Assembly: GCA_016802295.1 (NCBI GenBank)
Contig: JAESIW010000199.1
Span: 210,095-274,094 of the forward strand
Length of the DNA: 64,000 nucleotides
Direction of reading: 5' to 3'
Source of the DNA: Brachionus rotundiformis
Taxonomy: Eukaryota > Rotifera > Eurotatoria > Ploima > Brachionidae
Position numbers and translations under genes: made by a program. The notes beneath the pieces are model-generated. The model did not search any database, was not told the origin of the DNA, and was given only the letters and a program-made list of their open reading frames with translations. Shown piece after piece: positions 53,901-64,000 of the stretch; positions within the stretch are counted from its first letter, which is position 1; each line of letters starts with the position of its first letter.

Positions 53901-56668
53901 TACTTGGTTAATTTTTTTAAGATATATTTTTATTTATTGTTACTTATTTGTATATTTATTAGCTGGCTATCATAAAAAATAATGATCAAAAATTTTAAAT
54001 ATTTTTTGATAATGGATTCTAATGGGACATCTCAGGGTATTCTTATCGAATCAAGTTAATTGGCATAATTTGCTAAATTTTTGTAACCAGTTTAGATTAA
54101 ATCTAAAATTAAATTATCTCTGTTCGAGTGTTTTATCAATTTTGAATACAAATTTCAAAAAGGTCCAACTAAATATCATTCTAGTTAAAAAACTTGGCTT
54201 TTTTTTTTGGAAAAATATCCCAACTAATGATAAAGCAACACAATTTGGTAATTTTTTTTGGGGTATTATTGATCGATCTCTTACATTACTTAAACAATCA
54301 CTTAATAAAATATATAATTTTATTTTTTCTATTTAAAATTATTTATTCGATTAATTTGATTAATTAACTGTCTCTAATAATAAATATTTATGTATACTGA
54401 GTTTTTTTGTCACTAAATTTACTCAAGATGAGTATGATTATGATAAATATAGCTCTTAACTTAATTAATGAACAGTTGAAATTATCTCTTGATTTAATTT
54501 AATTATCTCCTGTGAGAGTTTTTTTTTTGTGGTTATGATACCAATCGAAGCTAAGCAAGTAGTTATTGGACAAAAACCTAGAAGAGGTAGACCGTGTAAG
54601 TCTAAAAAGGCAGATAAAGAAGAGAGAGTTGTCAGCTCAATCAAAGTTCTAAAGGCAAAGATAACAGAAGTAGAGGAAGAAACTCCACAAGAAACAGTTA
54701 TACGAACAAAAAAGAACAAAACAACAATTGATAAGGAAGCTGAAAAAGTAGTGCAAGCATCAACCAGCAGTGATATAAGTAAGAAAGTAAAAGCTCCACT
54801 AAAGAGAGGTAGAGGTAGACCAAGGAAAAACTTATAAGATATTATTTTATTTGAAATTATTTGAAATTTTCTATAATTCTTTTTTTTTTAAATCAATTTA
54901 ATAAATAAAAATAAGAGATACTTTAAGTAAAATTAGTTGCTGTTTTATTTAATTTAGGAGACAGATTAATAAATATAAGTTAAGGGTATTTAATAAAATA
55001 AGAGATAGAAAAATATTAGTGATCGATTAAGTAATTTTAAAGATCGATTAAATACCTCCCATTTTTTTTCCAGTCTTGTACAACATATGTATCTATGAGT
55101 TGATGATTTTGTTAATAAAAAATAAAACAATAGACAACATCAAAAAAAAATAAGATTACTTTTTCATTAAGTTGGATTTAAATTATAAGAATAAATTTTT
55201 TTTTTCTAATTAAAAAAATAAATGTTACACATATAATAATTAAATAATTAAATTAATATGTTGAATTGGCCAATATATAAAAATTATTTTAAAAGCTGAA
55301 ATACTATGACCATGAGTTGAATTCAACGCGAACACAGGCGAAAAATTATGAAGATAAAGTCAAACATTTGTACCAAGAAAACTCGAACAAAGAAGAACAG
55401 ATAGCAAGCTTTAAAAAAGACATTCAAGTGATGCAGGAAAAATATCGCCAAAAATCAGAAGAAGTATTTTAATATTAAATCTTGGAGCAAAAGATTCATA
55501 AATTGTGTAATTGTAGGCTCACCGATACGAGAACGAAGTTCAGAATTTGAACCAGAAATGTGCCTACTTGGCCGAGGAGACCAAAAAATTGGAAGTTTCA
55601 TTAGAGCGGTCACGGGAAAATGGCGAAAGACTGCACAAAGAGTCCGAAATGGTCATATCCAATGTTAACCAATGGGTCAGTGAGCAGCGCAGCAGTAGCG
55701 AAAAGCTGGCCAGCAAGATTCGCGAGCAGGCCGCGGCTTTGCACCAAATGAGCCAAGAGCGAGAAAAAATGCTCGCCGACAGAGAACTCATGCAGCAACA
55801 GATCCGCAAGCTAAGTCACGAACTGGACCAGGCCGCATTGGACAAGGAGAAAATCAAAGCTCTTCAAAACCATCTGAACCAACAGCAGGCCTTGCTTCAC
55901 CAGCTTCAAACCCGACTCAAAGAGTATGAGACAAAAATGTTTGTCTCCAACACCGAGGGAAACAAAACCATTGAAGAATTACAGAACAGGATCAGGTCAA
56001 ATATTGAAAGCATCCAAATACTTACCAATCAGGTGAATAGCTTACAACGGGAGAACTTGATACAAAGAGAACAGCTGGAAAAAGAGGTTGCACATCGCCA
56101 AAGCTTACAGATGCATCTGGATGCCAAAAGTCAGCTGATCAATTCGTACAATTCAGGCTCCGCTTTGCCAAAACGATCAAACAGTCCGGCAAAACAGTCC
56201 AAGTTAGGCAAACACAATGTAAGTTAATCAACAAGATTTAAAAATGATAAAAAAAAATATTTTTTTAATTCAGGATAAACATAAAAATCGTAATCACGAT
56301 CTTAGCCAAGTATGATCATTAAATTAATAGGGCTTTTAAATTATAGTTTGGTTTTTATTAGACAATTTTTGCATGAGTTTATAGATACATTTTTGATTAG
56401 ATAATTTAATGAGAGTAGATGTGTGTGATTAAATTTTTTTTTTTAATTTTTTTAAAAGGATTCTCCAGATGTTGGCTACACGTCCTCTCCCAGTCGATCC
56501 ACTTCTCACCAAATGCGAGCGCCTCTAAAAGAAAAAGTTGTTTTTATATTTTCTATTTTAAAATTTTTAATTGAATTTGTTTAACAATTTTACTTAATTA
56601 ATTAGGTAAATAATTACACTGACGAAACCGAGAATACTGACAGTGAACAATGGAAAAATGGAAATTGA
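41920..56668 (+). CDS. Giant coiled-coil protein (~2,289 aa), centrosome/cilium-like, family unassigned
   Basis: 22 exons: 41920-42363, 44305-44379, 44435-44557, 44710-45021, 45873-46496, 46565-46627, 46847-46930, 47053-47136, 47201-47275, 47371-48165, 49160-49327, 49381-49476, 49546-49629, 49683-50807, 51428-52006, 52066-53073, 53134-53217, 55296-55463, 55517-56218, 56274-56309, 56459-56536, 56606-56668. Every exon is a multiple of 3 and every intron phase 0. Ser-rich start (1-22), then a conserved-looking block with LIDEFKLLYQNKLKK and ESYVNDLLEQNDVLVQTIDELE, then nearly continuous heptads, and a disordered Ser/Asn-rich end. It resembles long centrosomal or ciliary scaffolds; no orthologue is asserted. 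Exons 4 and 21 have alternative or weak donors. Four large introns contain transposon debris and an AT-hook gene. Confidence 0.8.
45182..45600 (-). mobile_element. Decayed RTE-like reverse transcriptase inside intron 4 of the coiled-coil gene
   Basis: On the minus strand, with stops and shifts, the pieces read RNWPKTKVMRI (RT block with K-T-K-x-M) and later RRNCQIEIFKGISN, then KKDWICLGHVLRMNGH. The G-H-V-L-R-M ending is typical of non-LTR elements after the RT. The 155-codon + strand ORF over the same bases is only its antisense. Confidence 0.6.
53402..53551 (-). mobile_element. Possible Tc1/mariner transposase N-terminal fragment (intron 17)
   Basis: One minus-strand frame gives PKKITKVQLNKLQ then FDHKDNISQRQV, like the helix-turn-helix start of Tc1/mariner transposases. 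After a frame change, SHYSNTVVNYLLTKI resembles the second helix. No catalytic domain; too short for certainty. Confidence 0.4.
54535..54837 (+). CDS. Small HMGA-like AT-hook protein nested in intron 17
   Basis: Intronless, 100 aa, same strand as its host gene. Two AT-hook cores: PRRGRPCK (about 15-22) and KRGRGRPRK at the C-terminus, separated by a Lys/Glu/Thr-rich disordered linker. AT-hooks bind the minor groove of AT-rich DNA; HMGA proteins (about 100 aa) have three. Codon choice (many AGA, GTA, ACA) is more AT-biased than in the flanking coiled-coil exons, which supports an independent gene. The ATG is chosen over an in-frame GTG two codons upstream. Alternatively it could be a retained optional exon, but it has its own stop. 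Confidence 0.65.
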   Translation: MIPIEAKQVVIGQKPRRGRPCKSKKADKEERVVSSIKVLKAKITEVEEETPQETVIRTKKNKTTIDKEAEKVVQASTSSDISKKVKAPLKRGRGRPRKNL

Positions 56669-57142
56669 GTTTTTTTATTTTATATTTTATTTTATTATAA
56701 AAAAAAAACATGTTTTATTTTTATTCTCAATATCAGTAGATTACATGTGCCAGATTAATTTCAAAGATTAAAAATCATTTTTTTGTTTCAAATAATTTAA
56801 AATTTTATTCAAAAAAGAGAAAAAAAATTTTCTGTTTTAATAAAAAGATATTTGAACCAATTTGTTAAAATCTATTAATTTGATTGAAATAAATTTTTAG
56901 TGAATCTACTCAATTATTCTTTTGATTCTTGATCATTAATTCTTTGTAAGCTTATGTGTTATCTAACAATATATCAAATTTAATTAAGTGTATTTAGATC
57001 AGTAAATAAATTATTGATAGTTTAAACCAAAAAAAATATTAGTAGATAAATCAAAGTTATGATTTATATCTTTCCTATTTTGAAATCAGCACAATTATTG
57101 ATGATATTAACCTTAGTTAAAGCCAATCTTTTTGCCATCAAA

Positions 57143-57297
57143 TTATCGCCCTAAACGAGCAGTCGAAATAAGTGCTTGATTGATTAAATAACTTCCATTG
57201 AATTGGGAATTATAACCAGTCAGTAAAGTTAGTGATACCGCTAAATTGTAGATACTTGGTCCATTGAAAACTGGTTGTTGATTCAGCCAAGACTTTG
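57143..57297 (-). pseudogene. Orphan terminal-exon-like fragment
   Basis: The minus strand after TTTTTTCCATAG opens for 50 codons ending in TAA, with protein-like sequence (AKSWLNQQPVFNG, YNLAVSLTLLTGYN, YLINQALISTARLGR). No partner exon or start is seen on either side. It is probably a pseudogene fragment or the last exon of an unrecognised gene. Confidence 0.35.
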
Positions 57298-57911
57298 CTA
57301 TGGAAAAAAATACTTGATTGAAATAGAAGATAAACTATTGCACAAAAGTTTAGGTTAATTTATCTTTTTTTAAATGTCTGGTTAATAAAAATTAATAAAA
57401 TCTATTACTTTATTAAATGTCTTAATGTTTTTAATATCACCACTTTTAAAGCTTCACTGAGACCTCTTAAACTTGTATTCTTAAATTATTAGGAATCGTG
57501 GTAAAAGAATTGTCACAATTTGGTCTCATAAGAGACAAAATTAAAAGTAAGTGTTGGTCCAAATATTATGACCGTATAAAAATACGGACGTCCTAAAATA
57601 TGGGATATTAGATAAATTTGAAAAGTTTAACCAACAGAAAGACATTTTATAAAATTATTTTATTTTAAATTTAAACCAGACAAAAAATAAATTCCAAAAA
57701 CAAACTCATAAACTCATAAAATAAACATTAAAAAAGGCACTTTTTTGAACACAAAATTATTTTAAAAAATCATTAATTTTTACATGAGTTCGTACCTCTT
57801 AAGTTTTTGGAATTCATTAGAACAATAATTTAATAAGAATTTTAAAAGGTATCAATCCAACAAAAGTCATTTAATCACTTGTTTCTGACACATATGACTA
57901 AATATTCTGGA

Positions 57912-57919
57912 TATAAATA
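57912..57919 (+). promoter_or_regulatory. Probable TATA box
   Basis: TATAAATA about 69 nt before the ATG of the secreted Ser/Glu-rich gene, in a G/C-containing context (TGGATATAAATAAATCG). Confidence 0.45.
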
Positions 57920-57980
57920 AATCGATTTTTTTAAAAAAATTCAAAAGTAGAATTTAAAAAAGTCTAAAATTTAAATAAAA

Positions 57981-58247
57981 ATGAACAAAGGATTGTGCAT
58001 TTTGTTGATAGTTACTTTGGTAGCTTCATTGATGGTTGAAAGCGAAGCTAGAAGAAGAGGAAGACCTGGTCCAAGATCAAGACGAGATTCAAGCAGTGAA
58101 TCAAGTGGATCAAGCGAATCGAGTGAATCTAGTGAATCTAGTGAATCAGAAGAATCAAATAATAAAGTAACAGTAATGCAAGATCCTACAGAGCAACAAA
58201 CTATGCTACCAGGAAATGGGGCTCAAGATACAACAGTAAGCAATTAG
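57981..58247 (+). CDS. Small secreted acidic Ser/Glu-rich protein
   Basis: 88 aa as a single exon. Signal peptide 1-23 (LCILLIVTLVASLMV, then SEA). A basic patch RRRGRPGPRSRR follows, then repeated S-x-E units (SSES, SGSSES, SSESSES) that could be Fam20-type phosphorylation sites, then a polar tail. Similar compositions occur in mineral- or matrix-binding secreted proteins, but no homology is claimed. ACA-ACA|GTAAGC at 58230-58241 is a strong donor in phase 0 four codons before the stop, so this may instead be exon 1 of the downstream gene at 62028. Confidence 0.65.
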   Translation: MNKGLCILLIVTLVASLMVESEARRRGRPGPRSRRDSSSESSGSSESSESSESSESEESNNKVTVMQDPTEQQTMLPGNGAQDTTVSN

Positions 58248-61200
58248 TTACATACATGACCAAGACCAAATCATAAATCCAATTAAAAACACTACCGAAT
58301 AAATTCTTAATTCATTCTTTTACCTTTTTTCAAAAAACAATAACAACAAAAAAAAATAATATTTATTTAATTAGTTCAACTTTATTAGTGGATCATATTC
58401 TTTTTTTTAAATAATAAAAAATTGCATCGGAATAATCTTTTCAATATTTATTATGTATAAAATATTAAATTATTGTTTTTATTTAAATATGTTTAAATGT
58501 CTCTTCTCTAAAGAGATTAAGTAAAAAGAAGTCTCCAATTTGATGTAGACTGGTAGAATTTAGAATATGTAAATTTTTTTTTAAGATTTAAATGAGGTAA
58601 AGATGTAATAATTAAGCTTAATTTTTAATTTTCAAGTTAATCGAACATTGCTTATGATAAAAATAATAGGAAAGAATAATTTTTGATTATGATCATTTTA
58701 ACTTTATTTTAAGCTTCCATCTTTTTAGAACAAAATTTATTCTTTCCCATTATTTTTATAATCAAAAATCTTATTCAATTAATTTAAGAAGCTTCATTTT
58801 GAAATTTGCTCTAATGAATTCCGAAATTTCGAATATTTTAGACTAATAATCATTTAATAATAATTGAAATTATTTGACAAATATAATTTTAATTTTAAAA
58901 TAAATAGATTGTTTCATTCAATTACCGAGATAAATATATTGAATTTTTTTTATATTAATAAAAGATAGCTTCAAATTATCATAAAATTTTTTAACATTAT
59001 CAACAAAATTTTTATATTCTTTAATTTCAATATTCAAATTTGGAAATGAATGGTCTAGCTGATTGGTCAAATGCTCGGGTCAAATAACTTTGAGGTATTT
59101 AATAGGAAATCAAGAGCCTTAGTATAAAGATTTTATCACGAAAAATATAATTAAAGATTTGTAATTCCAACTTGGGACAATGGAAATGTTTCAGCTGTAG
59201 ATGTACAAGATGCTTTCGTGTATTTGAGGGACCAATTAGCCAGAAACATAGAGAAATAGACTTTTGGCACCAATCTGTATTTTGATCATTCTTGGTACTT
59301 CCATAACGATCGGATTCCTACAAAGCATGTTAATTAATATTTGAAAAAGATAAAACTTTAATTTAGGATTGAATTGTGTTTAATTTTAAGTCCGTCAAAA
59401 GCTTATGCTTCAAAAAGAGTCAGTTAGTTTATTTGTTTATTTATTATCTCAAAATTAATTTAAAAAATGTAAGAAAACTGTTTTAATAGAATGAATTTAA
59501 AAATTTATCGAGTATAGCACATTTAAAATAAACAGTCCTTAATAATTAATGATGTATAGAACATTAAAATAATTCGAGTCAAATTCGGTTTTCTAATTAG
59601 CCTAGAAAAAATAATTTTCTTAATAATTTTTTTATATTGAGTTTTTAACTATTGGCTTGAATATCTGATCAAAGAAAGTGCAATTACTTGTAATATTAAG
59701 TGAATAAAAAAGATATTTTAAGTAGGAAAATAAACTTTTTATCTAATATTACGCAATTAAACTGTCTTAAATATTTTAATTCTAATTTTTTTTTCATTTG
59801 GCAAAAAAATTGTTTACTAAAACAAAAATATTTTCTTTTGGTGAAAAGTTAAGTGAAAAAAATAAATAGCTGATACAAAATAACTAATATTTGATGATTG
59901 TATGGGAAAATATTTATGGAATTTTTGTCATTCTATCAACTTGATTGAAAATTTAATTGAAAAACAAATTTAAAAATATTTTTTTTGATAAATTATGCTT
60001 AGTTTATAATTGTATTAAAATAATTAAGTTTTATAGTTATTTGTAAATGCGTAAAACATTTTTTCTCCAAGGCTAATTCATTTGCTTAGATTAATTAAAA
60101 AATCTTAATTTTAAACATCCCGCAAATAGAACTGCTTTAAAAATAAAACAGAATTAATTTTTTAAAATTATCTATAACTATTGTAAACAATTATTATTTA
60201 TTACACCATTAAATCTGACTAAAGCTCAACAAATACGGGTCGATCGATCCGGGCCTATATTAAATTAGATCGAACCCTATAAACTTAAATTGCTCGTTAT
60301 GTTTCTACAAAACAAAATTTAAAATAACTTTTCATTTATCTTGTTATATATGCCATATAGTTGCATAAATTTGGTTAGTTTAATGAAGTGGAGTATTAGG
60401 GATATTTTAATATTATGGAATGAAATGTCAGTACTTGGATACATATTGAGAACAATTGTTCATATACGGGCTAGTTAATCCATTGCATAAATTCTTTGAT
60501 CGGCTAAATATCATTTATTGATATTTAATATCAATACTTATAAACAAATATATATGAAGATTCTTCTCACAAGGTCGGATAATCTGTTTTTATTTTGAAT
60601 AGAAAAACAAAAAAACAATTTATTTCGTAATATATAATAGTTACCAAATTTAAACAAATTTTATTCACCAAACTTAATTAATATTGGACTGAGTGAAAAA
60701 ATTTTGGTTTATTTTTAAAAGTTATTTTTAATTTATTAATAAATTTAATATCAAAAGTAAGAATTAGTATTCTCTGCGTTGATCTACCAGGAATTTATTT
60801 TTAGTACCAATTTAAGCCTTTTTTTTTATTTTCAAAACTATCCAAGCAGCTGAGATGCTGAACCAATAGTTGGTCACAAAATGAGTATGAGTTTTTCCAA
60901 ATTTTGAATAAAAGTAACCATATTAATTTGATTAAACTCTTCAATTTTGTCCGTGTTACAAGTTGCTGGTACCAAAGTGAAGAGTTGCTTAAACTTCACA
61001 TTGGTCATTGGTTTAAATTTATCACATGACTATTTAAACCATTTTTGAGTGCAAAATACCTCTTGGAAAGATCACCAAAATTAGCTATTTACATTATCTT
61101 CTTGTTTAAGTGATTGTTGTAAATAAATTTCCATTTCATTTCACCTAAATGTTTGTTGGTAAACCATTTATAAACTTTATCTCCAATCTAATAGATTTAT

Positions 61201-62027
61201 TATGTATTTTTTAAAACAGATTTAATTAATATTGATGGATACATATGCTGTCAGAAAAATAAATTTTTAATTAATTAATGTTTGTAGAGATTTAATTTTG
61301 AGTTATTTAATAAATTAAATATGCATATACGTTTCTCAAAATAATCTAAAATATGATTTAATTTATATATAGAATTCGCTTTAGACCAGTTCAAGTGAAA
61401 ATTAATGGTTACTGGTCAAGAAATATTCAGCCAATTTATCTGCTTAAACATAAGTTGATTATGTTGTGAGACCATTGAGCCTTTAAGTTTTGGATAAAAG
61501 TTTTTAAATTGGAAATTGGAAAAAATTAAAATTATTCAATTAGTTTATTATCTTAACATACTAAAAATGTCATTAATTAATTGAATAACAGTACTGGGGC
61601 TAGCACAAGCTTAATAAAAATACTTGAACTAATCAAGAATCTAGACTAGTAAATAACAAATAAACATAGTCTGAATATCTTATCTTTATTACAAAAAAAT
61701 AAAGCACCAGATTAAGAAATTTAGCTGAAAAATATAATTATTACTGACCGAACTATATCTATTCATAATTCATACTTTTTACTATTTTTTTATATTCTCT
61801 TTCTTTTATACTCTTAATCATCTGATTAGACTTTTTTTTTATTCTTGCACCCGTACCATCTTTACATTTAATATTTTTACCCTTTAGATAGATAGTAAGT
61901 TTCGTATAATGTTTATTACCGGATATCTTAAAAATTTTTTTCATAAAAAAGTAAATTTAAAAAATAAGCTTTATTATCTAATTTTTATTATTACTTTAAT
62001 TGATAATGAATATTTTTTTACTTCTAG
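58248..62027. other. Long AT-rich gene-free stretch
   Basis: 3.8 kb with no convincing gene. It contains one short open stretch (59157-59259) with an acceptor-like AG and a TAG stop. If the 57981 and 62028 exons belong together this is a large intron. Confidence 0.5.
59157..59259 (+). other. Short exon-like open stretch
   Basis: After AATTAAAG the frame gives FVIPTWDNGNVS and VQDAFVYLRDQLARNIEK, then a stop. The composition is protein-like, but with no partner exon it may be chance or a fossil. Confidence 0.25.
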
Positions 62028-63349
62028 GAAAATGAGGACAGTGACCAGAGTGTACACAATGACTCATTTTTGTCTTCGGAACTCTCGGACCAGGCGTCTA
62101 GCGCCAGCCTTGGTCGCAAGTCGAAGAAAAAATTCAAAAAGCAAAAGTCAAATTTGACCCAACTGAAAAGTTTTACCAGCACGCTTGAAATTTCGCCTTT
62201 GGTCGAAAAAAAAAAGCAAACTGGACATGAAATGACCGACATATCTTCCAAATCGCCAAGTCCCGAGCCACAGCGTGATGCACAATTTTCATCCATTAAA
62301 ATTAGCGAAGACACCGAAGAGGAAGCCAGAGCCATGTCGTACATCAAGCCAAAGCCAAAGCCAGATGACCCCTTTCTGAGAGATCTTACCGCATGCATTC
62401 AACTAAAGCAGCAAAAAAAACTAAGCGAGCTTAAGCCAGCTAATGAGCTTGGCAGCGAACCAAAGCCATCCACAAGTACCAAAACTTTTGCCAAGCCGAA
62501 TTTTAATCTATCAGAAACTCCAAAGCCTCAAAGCACTTCATTAAAAACTTCATCACATTTTAATCTATCTATTAAAACGCCTGTCAGCAGCAAAAAATGC
62601 TTTTTGAACATTACTGTTGATAAGCCAGAAGCGAAGAGCGAGGAGCCCGCAGAAAAACCAGTTTTAAAACAATTCACACCAATAGGGTTCAAATGTGTGA
62701 AAAAAGAGACCAAGTTAAATTTAAATCCAGCCAACAGTCTGTCCCAAGTATCGACCAGCACATCACCAATGGTTTCAAAAGCAGCACCAGTTTCCAGCTT
62801 TACGTTGGCCAGTATGACCCATGCCAAGCCACAAAAAGTATTCACCACTACCAGCACAAATACCGAAAATATAATTGTTCAAACAGTGTCCACAAATACA
62901 GAACTGGCTTTTGGTAACAAAAGTGTTGACAATATTTCTGACTCAGTTACTGAAATAGTCCTAAAGCGCAATAGTGGCCACAAGCAAAAAAGTGAGTATA
63001 CTCAAACCAAAAGCAAGCAAATGGTAGTGGATGAAAAGAGGGCCAAATATTTTCAATTGGACAAATTTTTACACTTGATGCTTGAGAACGAGTACAACAA
63101 AAGAGACATGGAATTTTTGTCACTTAGCCTAAGTCATCTAATTGTTTGGCTTAATTCGCCTATGCGACAATTTGAAAAAAGCTCAATTCTAATTAAAAGT
63201 TTTTATTTGAATAAAATAAATAATTTAATGATAAAAGATGCTTCTCTTAAACAAGTTAGTATTCTAGTTTTGTATTTATTTTGAGTGACATTTTGTAGTG
63301 GGAACAACCTTTTGAAATGGACGCTGGCTTTGATAAATTTACAAAATGA
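62028..63349 (+). CDS. Disordered Ser/Lys/Pro-rich protein with helical C-terminus (5' end unresolved)
   Basis: Exons 62028-63254 and 63299-63349 (425 codons plus stop), phase-0 intron of 44 nt. The first exon opens after TTTTTTTACTTCTAG with no in-frame ATG until 62232, so a 5' exon is expected upstream; the phase-0 donor at 58236 would fit. Seen: an acidic Ser-rich start (ENEDSDQSVHND), a basic patch RKSKKKFKKQK, YIKPKPKPDDPFLRDL, long Ser/Thr/Pro/Lys-rich disorder with S-T-N-T-E repeats (TSTNTENII and VSTNTEL), and a helical domain of about 90 residues at the end (YFQLDKFLHLMLENEYNKRD, LSHLIVWLNSPMRQ). No known family. Probably intracellular unless spliced to the signal-peptide exon. Confidence 0.65.
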
Positions 63350-64000
63350 AAATTAAAAAAATATATATATAAACATATTTTTATGTTCATAATAAATTTT
63401 CTATAAACCTTTAGTAAATAATATGTCAAGTATTAAATATTGAATTCATAGGTGGATTATTTAAGCTGAATATGTTTGACAAGTATTTGACATTTTTTAA
63501 ATTATTTAAAATAATTTTTTTGATTACTTAGTCTAATTTTAAAATTTAATTATATTAAAATTAAAAGACAACATTTAAATTACACCAACAGAGTATACTT
63601 TTAATGACTTATTAAAATTAAATATATGAAAAAATAAAATATTTTCAAAATTGAGACCTTAGGTTGCCATAGAGCTGAAGACAAATTATCAAAATTTTTC
63701 TGAAATTAAAGATAGATAATTAATATAAAATAGATTATTTTTTGTAAGCTTAGCTCTAAAAGTATATTTAAGAATTAATTAAAAATAGGTGCATCAGAAA
63801 TTAAAGCCATTTGTAATTTATTATTTATTTTTAATATTCAAATATCCAAAGATCATTGTTTGTAGAGGCATCATCATACGACCTGGTTATTTACAGCATT
63901 TGTTCACCGCATCGCATAAACACAGTTTTATTCTATTAAGAGATCTTTTTTCCATTCTCAAAAAAAATAAATAAAATTACATAATAATAAATACAGTAAG
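63350..64000. other. Terminal AT-rich stretch, no gene seen
   Basis: Runs to the window edge; only the 3' flank of the preceding gene is expected. Nothing recognised. Confidence 0.5.

Larger units (their letters stand above)
56669..57980. other. Intergenic with an orphan exon-like stretch
   Basis: 1.3 kb after the coiled-coil gene. AT-rich except for a coding-like minus-strand stretch at 57143-57297. Confidence 0.5.

Noticed and set aside
61759..61944. 61-codon Lys-rich minus-strand ORF
   Set aside because: Low-complexity Lys/Ile translation with no partner; probably chance.
1..64000. CRISPR arrays, bacterial operons, riboswitches, integrated virus
   Set aside because: No regularly spaced repeats, no prokaryotic signals and no viral structural or replicase domains seen; the genes have spliceosomal introns.

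Overview
The window is nuclear DNA from a small-intron, very AT-rich animal. Intergenic DNA and introns are strongly AT-rich and exons are more balanced. Introns are mostly 45-100 nt, GT-AG, and the standard genetic code fits every gene. Cilium genes (KIF3B, CEP112, RP2, RSPH14), a nuclear-receptor DNA-binding fold, C-type lectin and EGF domains, and RTE-like and Tc1/mariner-like debris all point to a metazoan. My guess is a monogonont-rotifer-like protostome, but the lineage is an inference and cannot be settled here.

Layout. 1-6.3 kb: 3' part of kinesin-II KIF3B, then HADHA (mitochondrial trifunctional enzyme alpha), both +. 7.4-14.2 kb, - strand: a gene with two tandem nuclear-receptor-type zinc modules and no ligand-binding domain, then CEP112. 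CEP112 introns hold, on the opposite strand, a tRNA-Val(TAC) and a one-module paralogue of the receptor-like gene. 15.4-19.7 kb, +: an intronless proline-rich protein, and CXXC1/CFP1 that has lost its CXXC finger. 21.6-27.6 kb: SNU13, a small unknown, an LDH2/MDH2-type oxidoreductase, a secreted beta-repeat/C-type-lectin protein, and RP2. 28.9-29.7 kb: GC-rich mobile-element debris. 30.1-35.4 kb: CAMKMT, acylphosphatase and an NT5DC2/3-type protein (all -), then NUDT2 (+) from a 125-bp divergent promoter. 36-39.3 kb: a type I membrane protein with a WD40-like ectodomain and EGF repeats, then RSPH14. 39.3-41.9 kb: transposon debris. 41.9-56.7 kb: one 22-exon gene for a coiled-coil protein of about 2,289 aa, every intron in phase 0, with a nested AT-hook gene. 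58-63.3 kb: a small secreted Ser/Glu-rich protein and a disordered protein whose 5' end is unresolved.

How the genes relate. Most are unrelated housekeeping genes. Several have cilium or centrosome roles: KIF3B (intraflagellar transport motor), RP2 (ARL3 GAP), CEP112 (centrosome), RSPH14 (radial spoke), and perhaps the giant coiled coil. NT5DC and acylphosphatase are only 56 bp apart on one strand with a T-rich tract and AG between them, and several ATGs sit directly after an AG; both fit spliced-leader trans-splicing. The most novel items are the receptor-like gene pair with an identical 133-nt first exon, the WD40-EGF membrane protein, and the phase-0 giant coiled-coil gene.
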